Of a stretch of DNA of 64,000 nt, positions 32,590-44,717 are shown piece by piece; the first letter of the stretch is position 1; every line of letters starts with the position of its first letter. Under the pieces are notes generated by a model that was not told the origin of the DNA, ran no database searches, and saw only the letters and a program-made list of their open reading frames with translations. The stretch lies in assembly GCA_027886185.1 (NCBI GenBank), contig WOAB01000893.1:310001-374000 (forward strand), read 5' to 3'. The stretch is from Rheum nobile. Its lineage: Eukaryota; Streptophyta; Magnoliopsida; Caryophyllales; Polygonaceae. Both the position numbers and the translations under genes were made by a program.

Positions 32590-33503
32590 TGTTGGATCGT
32601 TAGAGTTACGTCTGAGGGAATAAAAGCTTTGTTCCCACAGAAGTTGCAGCGGATTAAAAACAGCAAGAAAGATAACAGACGAACTCACGATATATAGTGG
32701 AAACCCTGATTAGCAAAACTAGCTTCTCAAGGAAAAACCACTACCTTCAAGCTTTCTCTTGAGAGGATTTTGAAGCGTGTACTTGTCTTATTGATTTCTT
32801 GCTTGATTACACTTGTATCCTGGACTTCGACATCTAAACAACCAGCTAGACTCGAAACCTCATCTACAACGATGAATCAAACTCAACCCTCAAAGACTTA
32901 CATACACCTCACTTCCTTTTCTCTCTTCTTTTCGTTCTCTCTATTTTCTGTCGTCGTCGTCACATAGAAATGAATCCACATCTCTATTAAATACAACTCG
33001 GCAAACCCTAAATGTAACAAGATAAGATTTATTCAAATATGGTAACACGAAGATATGTTTTTCTAGAGGAATAATATCCCTAGCCGTATATATTAATAAA
33101 AGGAAAGGATTCCCTTAAATTAATATAAACGGATGTGATAAGATTCTTCTCTCTCCAATCCGCGAATCTAAGGAAAGAATCCCTAAGATAAGGAATCGAG
33201 CTTCTCTCTCCATATCTCCTCCAACGGCTAGATCCTTCTAGCCGATTTCTTCAATCCTTGACCACGTGTGCGCCTTGATTTATTTCCATAAATAACACGC
33301 TGGATTTCTTCATTCCATTCACAGCTTCGATCTTGTTCGTCATTGTTGTTCCTTCAGAGGTAACAAAGCACAAGAACAGAGTTTTGTTCCCTCTTCAATC
33401 CTTTGCTGCGAAGGTTCCCTGAGACAACTGTCTTTGTTCCTGAAACACTTAGTACCCAGATTAGTTGAATGTTTGTCACTATCAAAACCTAAGGAATTCA
33501 ACA
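32590..33503 (-). repeat. 5' LTR of Sirevirus B' (914 bp)
   Basis: TGTTGAATTCC (minus, at 33503) to GATCCAACA (32590). Same length as the B LTR. Confidence 0.92.
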
Positions 33504-33689
33504 TATATCCATTTCCCTTTTTAGTCCAATCTCCATCAAGCCAAAACTCAAAAACAACCCAAAACACATTAGAGTGTCGTCTTTGAGAGTCTAGCCAAGA
33601 GTTTCCTAAACAATGAGTTCTTGGCGCCCTTCGTCTTGTACTGTACGGGTCCTGGCATGTTCTTACGCACATTAGTAGAAGTCCTTCTT

Positions 33690-34064
33690 GGAAGTGAAAC
33701 GATCAACTTCACGCAGATCCTTGCTTCACATGTACATCTGTTCCAAGGCAAACCATTTAGCATTGGCCGACTCACAAGATTGGAGTTTTTGCACATCTTG
33801 CTGATTGAGAGCGTTGTTGATGAGCATGGCTGCTTTGCAATTTTTCTCCATGATTTGAAGATCGTCTTGATCCCATTTCTTTAGTTTCTTTTTCTTCTCC
33901 AGATCGACAATGTCAATATCACCAAGGGAAATCACCAACCAACATTGGTAATCGTTACTTTGCACCCATTTGATGAAAAGCGTCTTCCAATGTTGATATT
34001 GGCCAGCGAGCAAGAGAGGGGGCCTTGAGGAGTTCAAACCGACTTCGACAATACTAGAAGCCAT
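33690..34064 (-). pseudogene. Sirevirus D gag N-terminal region
   Basis: Starts MASSIVEVGL. Contains the conserved early gag motif (GQYQHWKTLF, NDYQCW), the helical QDDLQIMEKNCKAAMLINNAL segment and SANAKWFALEQMYM, typical of the copia gag capsid region. A frame change follows at about 33726; sequence similarity fades after the KKDFY position. Confidence 0.75.
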
Positions 34065-34110
34065 TGTTACCTGAAAAATCTATAAGTAACACACAATCTA
34101 GAGCAAACCT

Positions 34111-34122
34111 GCTCTGATACCA
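34111..34122 (-). promoter_or_regulatory. Primer-binding site of Sirevirus D
   Basis: Minus strand TGGTATCAGAGC, two bases from the LTR end at 34125. Confidence 0.85.
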
Positions 34123-34124
34123 AT

Positions 34125-35045
34125 TGTAGAATCGAGTGTGTTAGATCAAGGAACGGTAAGTTCGTTCCTTGGGCAGCGGAAAATAACAACAAAATTATGA
34201 AGTAACGAGCTCAGTTCCTTAGAGAGGAAAACTTAATCAACCAACTAGTTGACTAAGAAAAACCTCTACCTCTAGGTTTCCCTAGTAGGATTTCGAATGT
34301 CTACTTATGTTATTAATCCTGGAATTACAAACAAGCAAGTCTTATCTCAATTTAGTTTACTCTTAGATATCAAGATTTCTCAATATAACGTTCCTAACAA
34401 CACCTAAGACAAACAAAACCCTAACAAGTACTCAACTCACCAAAGTCTCGTCCCTTGTAAGTGTTCTTCTTCTTCCTTCGAATACTCTTCTCTTCTTTCA
34501 AATGCTCTTCTCTTGTTCCGAATGCTCTACTCACTGAATATCTCTGTGTTTCATCGTCTGTCTTTTTTTTTTAAATGAAGATCACATCTCTCTAATATAT
34601 ATTCTAGGTATTTTCTCAGATTTACCCTAATTTTACTTAAGGAAATAAGATAATAATAATCCTATACAATCTTTTCTATTTTATTCTAACCAAATTATCT
34701 CTTCACCGAGATCTTCCTTGAGGCCCAAGTTGCAACTTCCAAATCTGTTTTCCATAACAGATATTCGGCGGCTCTCTAGGGTTTCAGCGCGCGTCCATCG
34801 TTCCTTGCGCTTTTCCCTTTCTCTGTTCTGTTCAACATCACGCGTCTCTTCTCTTCTTTCGTTCCAGCGTGTTGTTTTTGGCTTCTCTGTTCCTTTGCTT
34901 CTCTATTTTGACTCTTCACTGGTTTTTATCGTTCCATTGATCCTTTGTCTCAATCGTTTCCTGAAACTCATAGTCACACTAAAAACCATCAAAAGCATTT
35001 GAGTTTATCATCATCAAAACTAGAGGGAACGTTATCGTTCCAACA
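34125..35045 (-). repeat. 5' LTR of Sirevirus D (921 bp)
   Basis: Minus strand TGTTGGAACG at 35045 to CGATTCTACA at 34125. Close in length to the 926-bp 3' LTR of E. Confidence 0.85.
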
Positions 35046-35203
35046 AAAATGAACCACATGTAGATGTTCAAGGAGTTTTTGTCCACGTCTTAATAGTATA
35101 CATAATCATATTTATTTAGATTTTCTTGTACACTAATTGGTGTCGAACAAGTTAAACAAAATGATTGTAGAGTGCCAAGATATTTTCTTTAGTGCGTATA
35201 TAT
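35046..35203 (+). pseudogene. Possible LINE fragment left of element E
   Basis: When E and one TATAT are removed this sequence joins 53581, which encodes a LINE endonuclease. A short frame (DVQGVFVHVL, then degraded) fits a LINE endonuclease region, but stops are frequent, so this half is tentative. Confidence 0.35.
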
Positions 35204-35476
35204 TGTTGGAACCTTGACGTTTCTTCTGATTTTGATAATGATAAATACCATTAGATTTTATGATTTTTGTTGTTCCTATGAGTTTCAGGTTTTATAGAGT
35301 TTCCTCTATAAGGAACTATGTACACATCCCTCTAGCCCAACTTCTCTTTTCAACTAGTTGGTTGATAGAGTTTCCTCTATAAGAAACAATGTTTATTGCT
35401 ACTTTTGAATCTATATTCTTTCCGCTGCCCAGGGAACAATCACACAGTTTCCTGTCTAACACACTATGGTTCAACA
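35204..35476 (+). repeat. 5' LTR of Sirevirus E, internally deleted (273 bp)
   Basis: Both ends match the 926-bp 3' LTR (TGTTGGAA... to ...GGTTCAACA) but about 650 bp from the middle, including the TATA region, is missing. A segment with ATAGAGTTTCCTCTATAAG occurs twice here. Confidence 0.85.
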
Positions 35477-35478
35477 AT

Positions 35479-35490
35479 TGGTATCAGAAC
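35479..35490 (+). promoter_or_regulatory. Primer-binding site of Sirevirus E
   Basis: TGGTATCAGAAC, one mismatch from consensus (G to A). Confidence 0.8.
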
Positions 35491-35537
35491 AGGTTCGCTC
35501 TAGATTGTGTGTTTTCTTTTCAGATTCACAGGTAACA

Positions 35538-37443
35538 ATGTCGTCAACTCATGAAGTCGGAATTGAGAACAACAAACCACCGTTCCTGCCCATCGGTGAA
35601 TAGTTTCAACACTAGAAGGATCTCTTCACCGCCTGGATGAATAGTAATGACTACCAATGCTAGAGAGTCATTGAGGTAGGTGATGAAAAAGTTGTTGAAG
35701 GAGTGCTCAAGGGAACAACGCCCTGGAGTAAAGCAGATTTTAGAATCATGGAGAAAAACTCAAAGGCACGGATGTTCATCAACAACGCCATCAGTGTTGA
35801 AGATGCATCTAAGTTGCAATCCTGTGCAGCGGCCAAAGAGATGTGGGTAGCCTTGGAGCAGATGTACATGGGAAGTTCCGATCTTCGAGAGATCGATCGC
35901 TTTCAAGCCAAGAAGGACTTCTACAACTTTGCCATGATCGTCGGTGAGACTGTTTCCTCTTCCCAATCTAGATTTGAGGAAATCACCGCTCGACTCACTG
36001 CTCATGAGGTCAAAGATGAAGAGATTGTTACCAAGGAAAAAGTTCTCATAATTATTGATGAACTTCCTCCAAGGCACAAGATGACCAAAGCTATTCTCAA
36101 GGAGAATCCCAATACCCTCTCTCTCACACTTCATGAGGTGTTTGGAAAAATCAATTAGGATGATGAAGAAAACAAGTATGTTAAGCCTAAAGGCATAGCC
36201 TTAATGGTTGAAAAAGCTGTTGAGATGATAGAAAGCAACAAAGATGATAACTTGGATGGTATGGATCCAGAAATTTCCCTTCTCACCAAGGCCATGCGAT
36301 CTCTCTATCGCAAGGGTAGATCATTCAGGAATGATGGGAACAATGGTGAGAAACGTGATATCAAGGATGCTACATGCTACAATTGCAAGGACAAGGGTCA
36401 CTATGCTAATAAGTGTCCCAAGGGGAACAACTCACACACCAATGGTGACAATTCTGGGAACGACAAGAAGAAAGATTTTGTTGCTGTCTGGGGTGATGAT
36501 GGTGCTAACTCTGATGATGATGAGCCAGAGGCATGGGGGAACAACAAGATGTGTGCCATGACCCTGCAGTCATCCAGCGAAGAACAGAAGACACCAGTCC
36601 TTATCCAAGGGCAATACAAGCAATGGAAACAACAATTTACATCCTGGATAAAGAATGTTGATGAAGATAGCTAGAAAATCATTCAAGATGGAGATATTAA
36701 GACTAATGATAATGAGCCAAAGGCGCAAAACAACCACAAGATGTGCGCAATGACTCTAAAGTCATCCAATGAGGAACAAGAGGTAGATCCTGAAACCTTC
36801 TTTGAGTCTCTAGTTAACTATGATAAAAGGTCTTTGATCTCTCTCATTAAAAGCATGTATAATGAAAATCTTAAGACTCAAACTGATCTGAATAATGCTG
36901 AGGATAAATGCATTGAGTTGAATGAATCTCTTTCTAGAATTGCTAGTTCATTTGTTGTTCCTTGTGTTAAGTGCGATGGCACTCACAGTGAACCTAGTTC
37001 CTCTAGCACTGAAAGGGAACTGTCTCAGATGAAAGCTCGGATTGATAAAATTTACTATATTCTAGTTGAGCAGAAGCTTAAGGAGGAAGAGATTATCTTT
37101 GTTAAGTCCAAGTATGGTGTGGGTTACAAAGGTGAAAAACAAGAGAGTGAGGAACATGAGTTAACCATACATGAGCTTAGAGAGTTGAAGGATAGAGAAC
37201 TCCAGAGTACTAAGGATAAGAACTCTTACCTAGAAGAGCGTGTGAAAACTCTGGAGAGTGGGCTGAAAGTCAATCCTGGTACAAAGGTCAACCTGTCCAT
37301 AAGATGTATCTCATCCAATCCCAGGGAAATCTGCCTAGTACACCTGACCCAGTTAGAGCCAAGCAACGTAGGATGCTTGTCCCAAACCGTAAGTACACCT
37401 TGGGGGATTACTATAAGATTTGCTGGCATTGTGGGAACAACAG
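35538..37443 (+). pseudogene. Sirevirus E gag, left part
   Basis: Starts MSSTHEVGI at 35538. Capsid-like region (FRIMEKNSKARMFINNAI, MWVALEQMYMG), basic linker, first CCHC knuckle (CYNCKDKGHYANKC), acidic region, then a coiled-coil-rich part with CVKCDG. Stops early in gag fall at Trp or Gln positions; D and H keep Trp in the matching NDYQCW. At about 36593-36720 there is a second segment resembling the gag N-terminus (IQGQYKQWKQQFTSWI), flanked by two copies of an MCAMTL motif. A frame change lies near 37285, and the second knuckle is cut by H at 37443. Confidence 0.8.
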
Positions 37444-38577
37444 TGTTAGGAAATGGAACTCTGGAACTTAGGTTCCCCTGAGAGTTTCTTTCCTCAGTTT
37501 CTCTACTTTTGAAGATGACAAATATTATGATACTAATGTTTTATCTCAAAGATTTGTTTTAAGGAACCACAGGAATATACCGAAGGCAAGAAAACCAAAT
37601 AGGACAAAGAGAACCAAAGGAACAAGACAGAAGAAGGAACCTAGAGGAACCCATATGTGCCCAGTAACGTAGCATGCGACATTGCGATTCCCGAGAAATC
37701 TGGGGACACACAACCTCGGACAAAAGTTGTTGAAAACGACTTGTTCGAAGCTTCCAAAGGTCTGCCAATGTCCAGAACAAAACAACAAGATACCCAGAAA
37801 CGCTGAACCTCGGACAGAGAAGGTGAAAGTGACAGGACATAGAGATGTCACTGTCCAGAAGACAGTTCCCAAGCGCCCAGCTTGTTCAACCTCGGACGAA
37901 AGCATTTGGACAACGACATAGCAAGACTCGTCTGAGGTAGTTGACCAACCAAGAGAGATTCTGAACTGCCTAGGTTGTTTGCACATGCCAAGAACAACGT
38001 AGACCAAGGAGAACCACTGATCCTAGGGCAAGCTCAATCTGTGGGAACCCAGAGAGGATCAAGCTGCGAAGAATCCTCTATAAAAGGAAGACTAACTCAA
38101 GGGTTATCTTCAAGCACAAAAACACGACTCACACACATTAGCAAATATCAAGTGTGAACCTTCAAACAAGACCATCAAAGCAAACCGAGATCAAGAGGAA
38201 CCAGTCAAGGAATAGAAGAGCTGAGTGCTAAGTTCCTGTGACTGTAAGTGATAGTTCCTAGGTGCGAAGGTCTGTTTCTTGGATTGATTATTGATTGTGT
38301 TGAGTTATCTAGGATTGCCTAACTGTGTGTAAGGCAAAGAAACTGTGTGTGTTCCTAGGATAAGCTGTAACCAAAAGAGATAAGAAATCAAGAAGTAGAC
38401 CTTGAAATCCTTTCGAAAGAAAGGTAGTGGTTTTTATCCTGGATTGCTAGTTGGCAATCAAATGTTTCCACTATAAGGAACTTGTCTTATATTTGATTGT
38501 TTATTTCCGCTGCGAAAGGAACTAAGAATCATCATTCTGAGTTCCTTAAGTTTTTATCTAACAATCACAATCCTACA
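37444..38577 (+). repeat. 5' LTR of Sirevirus H (1134 bp)
   Basis: TGTTAGGAAATGG...CAATCCTACA. TATAAAAG at 38079-38086 is the likely core promoter. Confidence 0.93.
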
Positions 38578-38579
38578 AT

Positions 38580-38591
38580 TGGTATCAGAGC
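38580..38591 (+). promoter_or_regulatory. Primer-binding site of Sirevirus H
   Basis: TGGTATCAGAGC, perfect match to the initiator-Met complement, two bases after the LTR. Confidence 0.9.
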
Positions 38592-38627
38592 AGGAAAAGC
38601 TCTAGATCTTTGTTAAGTTTGCAGATC

Positions 38628-40664
38628 ATGTCTCAACCAAGCAAGTTTGAGCTCGGAATCTCCACCAACAAGCCACATCTCCGAAATAAAGGAGAAGAAA
38701 CATGGTGGGAAAAGTGCATGGAAAGCCACATCAAGACCAACGACTATCAATGCTGGAGGATAGTCGAAAATGGAGATGGCCACGTCGATCTTACCATGAA
38801 AGAAGAAGACTGGAAACCAGAACACTATGTCATCATGGAAAAGAATGCCAAGGCCAGACAGTTCATCCTCAATGGACTGGACAGAGAGGACATGGACAAG
38901 GTCATAGGAATCAAGACGGCCAAAGAGATTTGGAAAGCTCTCAAGGAGATGCATGAAGGAAGTGAGGAACTAAAGCAAAGTAGAAAGTTCGCTTTGGAAG
39001 GAGAATACCACACTTTCAAAATGATGGAAACTGAGACCATCTCAGAGTACTACTCCCGCTTCAACAGATTGATTGGGAAGTTAACAACGGCGGGAGTCGA
39101 TCTTAATGAAGTCTCCAAGTCCCTAGTGGTCATCAATGGACTCAACTCCAAATTCACCCTTCTGAAGGGAATCATGAAGAACACTCCAGGCATCCAATCC
39201 CTTCCCTTGACACAAATCATAGGGAAACTGGAGGTGGAAGAAGGAGAGCACACCAAAGCCAATACCGACAAGAAACTGGAGAAAGGAATTGCCCTCAAGA
39301 TCTCCAAAGCCTTCTCTAGGCTCGAGATGGAGGAAGAGAACTCAGACCTTGAAGAAGAGGAGGACGAACTAACAGCCCTCTTCACAAAGAACATCAAAAA
39401 ATTCTTTGTGAAGGGAAGGTTCCAAAAGGGCAGTTCCTCTCACAATGGACCAAGAAGAGATCTCAAGGAAGTCTCCTGTTACGAGTGCAAGGAGAATGGA
39501 CACTATGCTAAGAACTGTCCCAATAAAGAAGAGTCCAAGGAAGAGGAAAGACCTCAAAGAAAGAAGGCTCTCGTAGCATCATGGGGAGAAGACTCAGATG
39601 AAGAACTGGATTTGAGTGGCTTCTCTGGAGGGAGATGTCTCATGGCAAAAGGAGACTCAAGCGACTCAGAAGACCTTGAGGTAACTTCTGACGATCTCTT
39701 AAAATCCCTAGTTGATTGTGATAAGAAACAACTTCTTAAGATCATAAAGAAACTAGGAAAGGAAACCAGTTCCCTTCAATAGAAACTAGATGATTGTGAA
39801 GATGAAATTTCTTGCTTGACTGTCGAGAATTCTGTTTGGAGTAAGAAACTTGATGAAACTGAGAAAGACCTAGCTGAAACTCACTCCAAACTCATTGATA
39901 TTAGGAATGTGCATGCTAGTCACCTTAAAACTTGCAAATCTTGTGATGAAACTAGCATAGATTCTGTCAAAGTTCCCTTGCATGCTAACTTACCTGGAAA
40001 TGACATGCTTCAATCCATAATTGATAGATTGGACATTCTCACTGATTCTATTAATGAAAAAATGATAAATCAAACTGTTTTTGTGAGACAACGTCATGGA
40101 ATAGGATATGTCAACAACAAAGGGAACAATGATGCTGAAAATGAAAAGGCTAGGCGAGAACTTGTTGAGATGAATGAGAACCTCAGTACTGCTCTTGCCA
40201 CTTCTCGTGATAGGAATCAATTCCTATCAGAAAAGATCACGATTTTTTAGAACAAGGCTGAGGTTGCCAAACGTCTAAATGAAAGTTCTCAAAGTCCTAA
40301 GAAGGAACCTAAGGGAAAAGAAAAGATGGTTCCTGAAAACCAATGGTTCACCAATTCCTTTGCTCACAAAAGATATATTGACATGGCCCATAGCAAGGTT
40401 AGAAACAATGTTGATTTTAACAAAAGGAAAACTGAAAAACCTTTTAGGCCAGGAAAAGGTAAATATGGACATGTTGTTTACAATCGTTTGTGTACCTACT
40501 GTGGTAAGAATGATCATTACAACACTGATTGTGCTAAGAAAAGGAACTTTGAAAAGGAGAAAAGTACTCATTACCATGAAAGGAACCAGTCTCCTGATTA
40601 TTCACAGACTCGCAATGCTAATCCCCCCAGTAAAGCCAAGCTTCGCTGGGTTCAGAAATCTTAG
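38628..40664 (+). pseudogene. Sirevirus H gag
   Basis: Starts MSQPSKFELG at 38628, preferred over an upstream Met at 38610 because the other gags start at the same position relative to the primer site. Capsid region (NDYQCWRIVENGD, HYVIMEKNAKARQFIL, IWKALKEMHEG), first knuckle CYECKENGHYAKNC, acidic linker, coiled-coil part, second knuckle CTYCGKNDHYNTDC. In-frame stops at 39780 and 40248 fit C-to-T changes; the stop at 40662 could be natural termination between gag and pol or another lesion. Particle protein and RNA binding. Confidence 0.85.
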
Positions 40665-40673
40665 TTCCCTTGC

Positions 40674-43600
40674 GTGCAGAAAGAAGAGAGGCAACCCCAA
40701 CTATGGTACATTGACAGTGGTTGCTCATGCCATATGACCGGAAGAAGAAATCAAATGACCTCTCTTCAACCTCTCCAAGGTGGAAACATATCCTTTGGAG
40801 ACAAAAGCAAAGGGAAAATCTGTGGAATAGGAACTGTGAAACTCAACGACCACATTTAGGTAAACAAAGTTCACCTTGTTGATAATCTTGGTTTTTATCT
40901 AATAAGTGTGTCACAGCTGTGTGATCAAGGAGACAATGAAGTTAGATTCAGATCCAACGAATGTTCAGTCCTTGACTCCTCGGGACAAATCATCCTAAAA
41001 GGAAAAAGGCTCAACAATGTCTACATTGTTGATCCATCCTTTGTTCCCAAGGAGAAACTCTGTCTCTCAACGGTGAATGACCAAACTGACTTGTGGCATC
41101 AACGCCTCGGTCATGCTAGCACCAAGCTGATTCAAAAGCTACACTCAAAGGAGCTAGTCAGAGGGCTGCCAAAGCTAAGTGGCACATCAAAGGAACCGTG
41201 CTCTGACTGTGTAAAAGGAAAACAGGCTCGTAGTTCCTTCAAGTCCAAAAACATAGTAGCACCTCAAGGCCTCTTGAACTCATCCACATGGATCTGTGTG
41301 GACCCATGAGAGTTCAGAGCCTATGAGGGAACATGTATATCTTTGTTCTTGTCGATGACTTCTCTCGCTTTACTTGGACCATCTTTATTAAATCAAAGAG
41401 TGAAGTTATTGACCGCTTTAAAGATTTGGTTCCCTTGTTAGAAAAATCTCTTGATTGTTCACTCAATGCTATTCGGTCTGACCATGGTACCGAATTCGAA
41501 AATGGAGAATTTCTAACCTTTTGCAGTGAGCATGGAATTGATCACAACTTATCTGCACCATACACTCCTCAATAAAATGGAGTAGTGGAAAGGAAGAACA
41601 GAACTTTGGAAGACATGGCTCGGACTATGCTGATCTCAAGTGGACTCTCTCAATCATTTTGGGCTGAGGCGATCAACACAGCTTGCTACATCATCAATCG
41701 AGCCATGCTTCGCCCAATCACAAAAAAGACACCCTATGAGCTCCTAAGAGGAAGAGTTCCCAACATCTCACATCTGAGGGTGTTCGGATGGAAGTGCTTT
41801 GTGCACAACAATGGGAAGGAAAATCTTGGCAAATTCGACCCAAGAAGTGATGAAGGAATCTTCATTGGATATGCCTCGGGTATCAAGGCGTACAAAGTCT
41901 TCAACAAAAGGACTAAAAAGGTAGAAGAAAGTGTTCATGTTATTTTTAATGAAAAATCACTTGGAAAGATTGTGCAGAACACCACCAATTCCTTTGAAGA
42001 CCCGTTTCCCAAGTCATATCAAGAAGATCCAGATGAAGATGTCACTCCACCCAGTTCTTGTCCTGCTGCTCGGAACCCTCCACTGGCTCCTCCACCAGTT
42101 CCCATGGATAATGAACAACAATCCATTTTTGGGAACCATGAGCATGACGACAACATCTGTGGAGACTTCAATGATTCATCCTCCCACATGATCTTCAAGG
42201 GAGAAGGTGATCCCAACCAGGAAGCTGAATGCTCAACTCAAAATGTCTCCACATCAAATGCTCTAGCTCCTAACAGAGAAAGAAGAGTCATCAAGCCTCC
42301 AGTTAGGTTTGAACATCTAACCTTCTTTGCTTTCAATGCTTTTCTGTCTATTGTGGAACCAAAGAACATAGGTGAGGCACTGAAGGATGCGGACTGGATC
42401 CAAGCTATGCAAGAAGAGCTCCATCAGTTTGAAAGGAACAAAGTATGTCATCTAGTTCCCTGTCCCAAGGATAAACACATCATAGGAACTAGATGGGTTT
42501 TCAGAAACAAGCTAGATGATACAGGAGATGTGATAAGGAACAAAGCAAGACTCGTTGCTCAAGGATACAATCAACAAGAAGGCATCGACTATGATGAAAC
42601 CTATGCTCCAGTGGCAAGGATTAAGGCAATAAGATTGTTGATTGCCTTTGCATCACACAAAGGGTTCAAGTTGTTCCAAATGGATGTAAAGACGGTCTTC
42701 CTCAATGGAATTCTTCAAGAAGAAGTCTATGTCAAGCAACCATCTGGTTTTGAAGACGACGATCATCCAGACCATGTCTACTTTCTAGACAAGGCACTAT
42801 ATGGCCTCAAGCAAGCTCCCAGAGCTTGGTATGATCGACTTGCTCAGTTCCTACTCTCAAATGGATATAGGCGTGGAGTTATTGACAAGACTCTCTTCAT
42901 CCTAGAAGAAGAAGGTAACATCTTGGTGGTTCAAATTTATGTCGATGATATTATTTTTGGTTCCACTAACCTGTCCCTTATAGACAAGTTCAAAAACTTG
43001 ACGAGCAGTGAGTTTGAAATGAGCCTAATTGGGGAACTCACCTTCTTCCTCGGATTACAAATCACTCAAAAAGAAGATGGTATTCAAATCCACCAACATA
43101 AGTATGTCAGGGAACTACTGAAAAAGTTCAAAATGGACTCATGCAGGCCTCTTTCCACTCCCATATCCACCATTGCCCATTTGGATAAGGATCATTCGAG
43201 TCCTCTAGTGGAGGAGAAGCTCTATAGAGGTATGATAGGATCACTTATGTACCTAACCGCTAGTCGACCATACATTGTTTTTGTTGTTGGTTTGTGTGCT
43301 AGGTTCCAATCTTGTCCAAGAGAAACCCACTTGGCTGCTGTGAAGAGAATACTTAGATATCTCAAAGGAACTGACTCTCTCTGCATTTGGTACCCCAAAG
43401 AGTGTCCGTTTGAGCTAATGGGCTTCACTGATGCTGATTATGTTGGATACCTGGTGGATAGGAAGAGCACCTCTGGAATGGCACAGTTCCTAGGCCCTTG
43501 CCTTGTGTCATGAGGTTCAAAGAAACAAGTCTCAGTCTCTCTCTCCACCACAGAATCCGAGTACATAGCTGCTGCCTCATGCTGTTCCCAACTTCTCTGG

Positions 43601-43882
43601 CTAAAGCAACAACTTGCGGATTTTGGTATGTCTTATGGTCCTCTCACTATTCTTTGTGATAACACCAGTGCTATAAACATTTCAAAGAATCCTGTGCATC
43701 ACACTAGGACCAAGCATATAGATATAAGACATCATTTTCTTAGAGATCATGTTGAGAAAGGAAACATCATTATGAAATTTTGTAGAACTGAAGATCAGGT
43801 TGCAGATATATTCACCAAAGCCTTGAATAGAGTTCCCTTCGAGAACCTTAGATTGGAACTGGGAATGATTCCTATAACCTAG
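40674..43882 (+). pseudogene. Sirevirus H pol: protease, integrase, RT, RNase H
   Basis: Protease IDSGCSCHMTG; HHCC domain (GHASTKLIQKLH, CSDCVKGKQ); integrase core with Asp in the ICVDP region, RSDHGTEF and the Glu in VVERKNR; RT with [10 protein letters not shown] and YVDDIIFGS; RNase H with DADYVG, DRKSTSG and STTESEYIAAA, ending LELGMIPIT. Lesions: stop at 40857, frameshift near 41270, TAA at 41573 (Gln in B), TGA at 43511 (Trp in B'). Order protease-integrase-RT-RNase H is that of Ty1/copia. Confidence 0.88.
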
Positions 43883-44717
43883 TAGTGACCTTAGTTTAAA
43901 GGCTCTTTTCCAGTTCCCATGATTGACTAGTTTAAGATTTTTCACTTGTTGAGTCTTGATATCTATGTGTAATATATTTTGCTACAAACCCTCTTTTCAT
44001 AATGATTTCTTAAAAAGGCTTAGATAAATTTTTCTGGTTCGTCTCCTTTTGGTCCTCATTATTCTTTCAACTCCTTCATTGTTCAAAGTCTCTTTGATGG
44101 CCTAAAAGTCACATCTGATCATATTTCTAACCCAACAATACAAGCCGAAATGATGATTGTGTACTAAGACCTTCCCCTGCCTCATTGCTCAATTTAATTC
44201 TCTATGATCCATCTCTAAACCCTCTCTGAGAATTATTGTGCAATGCGATAAATGGCCTACCCTGATTCCTTGTATGGGAACGTATTTTCTTAGGTTCCAT
44301 TGTTTAAACCCACATCAAAGGTTCCCATATGTCCCTCTAGCACGCTGAATATATCGCCAGAAAGGAACCAGGATGAAACGTTCTCCTAACGGCTAGTCTA
44401 GCGATTGAATTTCCCAAGACTACATTTATGGCAACTTCTCAGTGCTCAGACGCGTCTCGTCAGTTGGCAGAACCCCCTCTTCTCTGCATGAGTTAATTTT
44501 GAATATATGTTGGCCGTTCCAAAAAGCTGCAAGAGACTTCAATGCTCAAGATTTTCCCTGATCTTCTCAACGGCCAGATTTCTCCCATCGTCCCCTCAAT
44601 CCTCATCCGCCTTTAAAAAGTATCCTGTTGATCCAAGCTTCCCCACAACTTGCCATTCGCATTTCTCTGATCCTCTATTTCTCTCTCTCTGAAACACAAA
44701 TTTCTAGCTCCTCCAAA
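43883..44717 (+). other. Spacer between pol and envelope-like ORF in H
   Basis: About 830 bp without a convincing ORF. In Sireviruses this spacer separates pol from the third ORF. Confidence 0.55.

Larger units (their letters stand above)
28930..33503 (-). mobile_element. Sirevirus B', 5' part, minus strand
   Basis: Same subfamily as B: 914-bp LTR, primer site with one mismatch, mini-gag, protease, integrase, RT and most of RNase H. It stops near 28930, about 25 codons before the end of RNase H, so the envelope-like region and 3' LTR are missing. It inserted into element D at 33503/33504. Confidence 0.9.
33504..35045 (-). mobile_element. Sirevirus D, 5' end
   Basis: LTR, primer site and start of gag on the minus strand, cut by B' on the left. 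Related to E by LTR start (TGTTGGAACG) and gag. The right flank after 35045 is AAAAT, the expected target duplication, whose partner is lost. 33504-33685 is not clearly gag. Confidence 0.75.

Noticed and set aside
33504..33690. Continuation of D gag to the B' junction
   Set aside because: The frame after the KKDFY position no longer resembles gag; it may be another insertion or heavy decay, so it was not called.
34718..35002. 94-residue plus-strand frame
   Set aside because: It lies entirely within the D LTR, antisense to it, and has no domain signature.
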